Source: an uncultured Oscillibacter sp. (GTDB lineage Bacteria; Bacillota_A; Clostridia; Oscillospirales; Oscillospiraceae). From it: a DNA stretch of 5,080 nt. Both the position numbers and the translations under genes were made by a program. Location: positions 1-5,080 of the forward strand of contig CABQCB010000147.1 in the NCBI GenBank assembly GCA_902462475.1, written 5' to 3'. The notes below the pieces were generated by a model. The model was not told the DNA's origin. It searched no databases and saw only the letters and a program-made list of their open reading frames with translations. Shown piece after piece: positions 4,594-5,080 of this stretch (its first letter is position 1; each line of letters begins with the position of its first letter).

Positions 4594-5080
4594 ATGACAC
4601 AATTGGAAAACGCCCTGCAATATCTGGATCAATATCACGACGAGATGCTGTTTTTGTGGGAGACCCTGGTGAAGATGGAGTCTCCCAGTGCCGACCCGGC
4701 CGCCATCGACCTGCTGGCAAGCCATCTGGACACCTACTGCCGCGCTCTGGGCATGGAGACGGAAAAGCTCCGTCCGGAGGGCGCCGGCACGTGCCTGGCC
4801 GCCTGGACCGCTCCCCAGGCGCTGCCTCCGGTGCTGCTGCTGGGTCATATGGATACCGTCCACCCAGTGGGCAGCTTCCCCGGCGGGCCCTGGCGGGTAG
4901 AGGGAGACAATGTGTACGGCCCCGGCGTCCATGACTGCAAGGGCGGTCTGGTGATCGCCCTGTATGTGATCCGCGCATTGCAGCACGCCGGCTATGACCG
5001 CCGCCAGCTCAAGCTGGTGACCGTCAGCGACGAGGAGACCGGCCACTCCCTTTCCCGCATGGCGGCCGTGGACTTTCTGG
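4594..5080 (+). CDS. M20-family metallopeptidase (carboxypeptidase-like), 3' end cut by window edge
   Basis: The first 162 residues of a zinc-dependent peptidase/deacylase of the M20 (ArgE/DapE/CPG2) family are visible. These cytosolic enzymes cleave C-terminal amino acids or N-acyl groups using two zinc ions. Visible motifs are LLLGHMDTV (81-89) with zinc ligand His85 and catalytic-support Asp87; the GPGVHDCKGG segment (109-118) with bridging Asp114; and SDEETG (145-150) with general base Glu147 and zinc ligand Glu148. The wording around these motifs resembles the glutamate carboxypeptidase (CPG2-like) subgroup most, but the specificity cannot be fixed from this part. The remaining zinc ligands and the dimerisation lid domain lie beyond the window; a full protein would be roughly 370-400 residues. 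The ATG at 4594 is chosen over one at 4587 (different frame) because AAAGGAG (4578-4584) is 9 nt upstream. No signal peptide is seen. Its own promoter lies at 4532-4560. Confidence 0.92.
   Translation, partial: MTQLENALQYLDQYHDEMLFLWETLVKMESPSADPAAIDLLASHLDTYCRALGMETEKLRPEGAGTCLAAWTAPQALPPVLLLGHMDTVHPVGSFPGGPWRVEGDNVYGPGVHDCKGGLVIALYVIRALQHAGYDRRQLKLVTVSDEETGHSLSRMAAVDFL

Noticed and set aside
4543..5046. Minus-strand open frame opposite the M20 peptidase
   Set aside because: Antisense shadow; the plus strand has zinc-ligand motifs, promoter and ribosome binding site.
1..5080. Mobile element, CRISPR array, tRNA or riboswitch
   Set aside because: No transposase or integrase motifs, no spaced direct repeats, no cloverleaf-like segments, and the intergenic gaps (11-207 bp) are filled by promoters, the dyad and terminators.

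Overview
The window looks like chromosomal DNA from a GC-rich anaerobic Firmicute, most likely a gut Oscillospirales/Clostridia member. That is inferred from four things: strong GGAGG-type ribosome binding sites, sigma-A-like promoters (TTGNNN / TATAAT), a clostridial-style ATP-dependent PEP carboxykinase, and an aldo/keto reductase fused to a ferredoxin-like tail. No species can be named from the sequence alone. There are seven protein genes, two of them cut by the window edges. I see no tRNA, rRNA, insertion sequence or CRISPR array.

Layout, left to right. Positions 1-1337 (+) hold the C-terminal four fifths of PEP carboxykinase (pckA). It converges at a bidirectional terminator (1364-1400) with a three-gene minus-strand operon running from 3143 down to 1399. 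That operon encodes an aldo/keto reductase with eight C-terminal Fe-S cysteines, a probable WapI-family immunity-like protein, and a small two-helix membrane protein with a zinc ribbon. Gaps are 11 and 21 bp, and the last stop codon abuts the terminator.

Divergent from the operon is a ModE-like DNA-binding protein (3306-3674, +) that consists only of the DNA-binding domain. The two divergent promoters appear to share one self-complementary -35 hexamer, TTGCAA (3224-3229). An inverted repeat (3244-3267) covers the -10 of the regulator promoter and is centred about 60 bp upstream of the predicted operon start. This suggests a self-contained regulatory unit in which the regulator represses itself and may control the operon.

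A second bidirectional terminator (3685-3713) separates the regulator from a convergent cytidylate-kinase-like P-loop protein (3727-4386, -). That gene is divergent from an M20-family metallopeptidase (4594 to window end, +), with a good back-to-back promoter pair between them. The most interesting part is the ModE-like regulator together with the AKR/immunity-like/zinc-ribbon operon. The rest is ordinary housekeeping or accessory metabolism.
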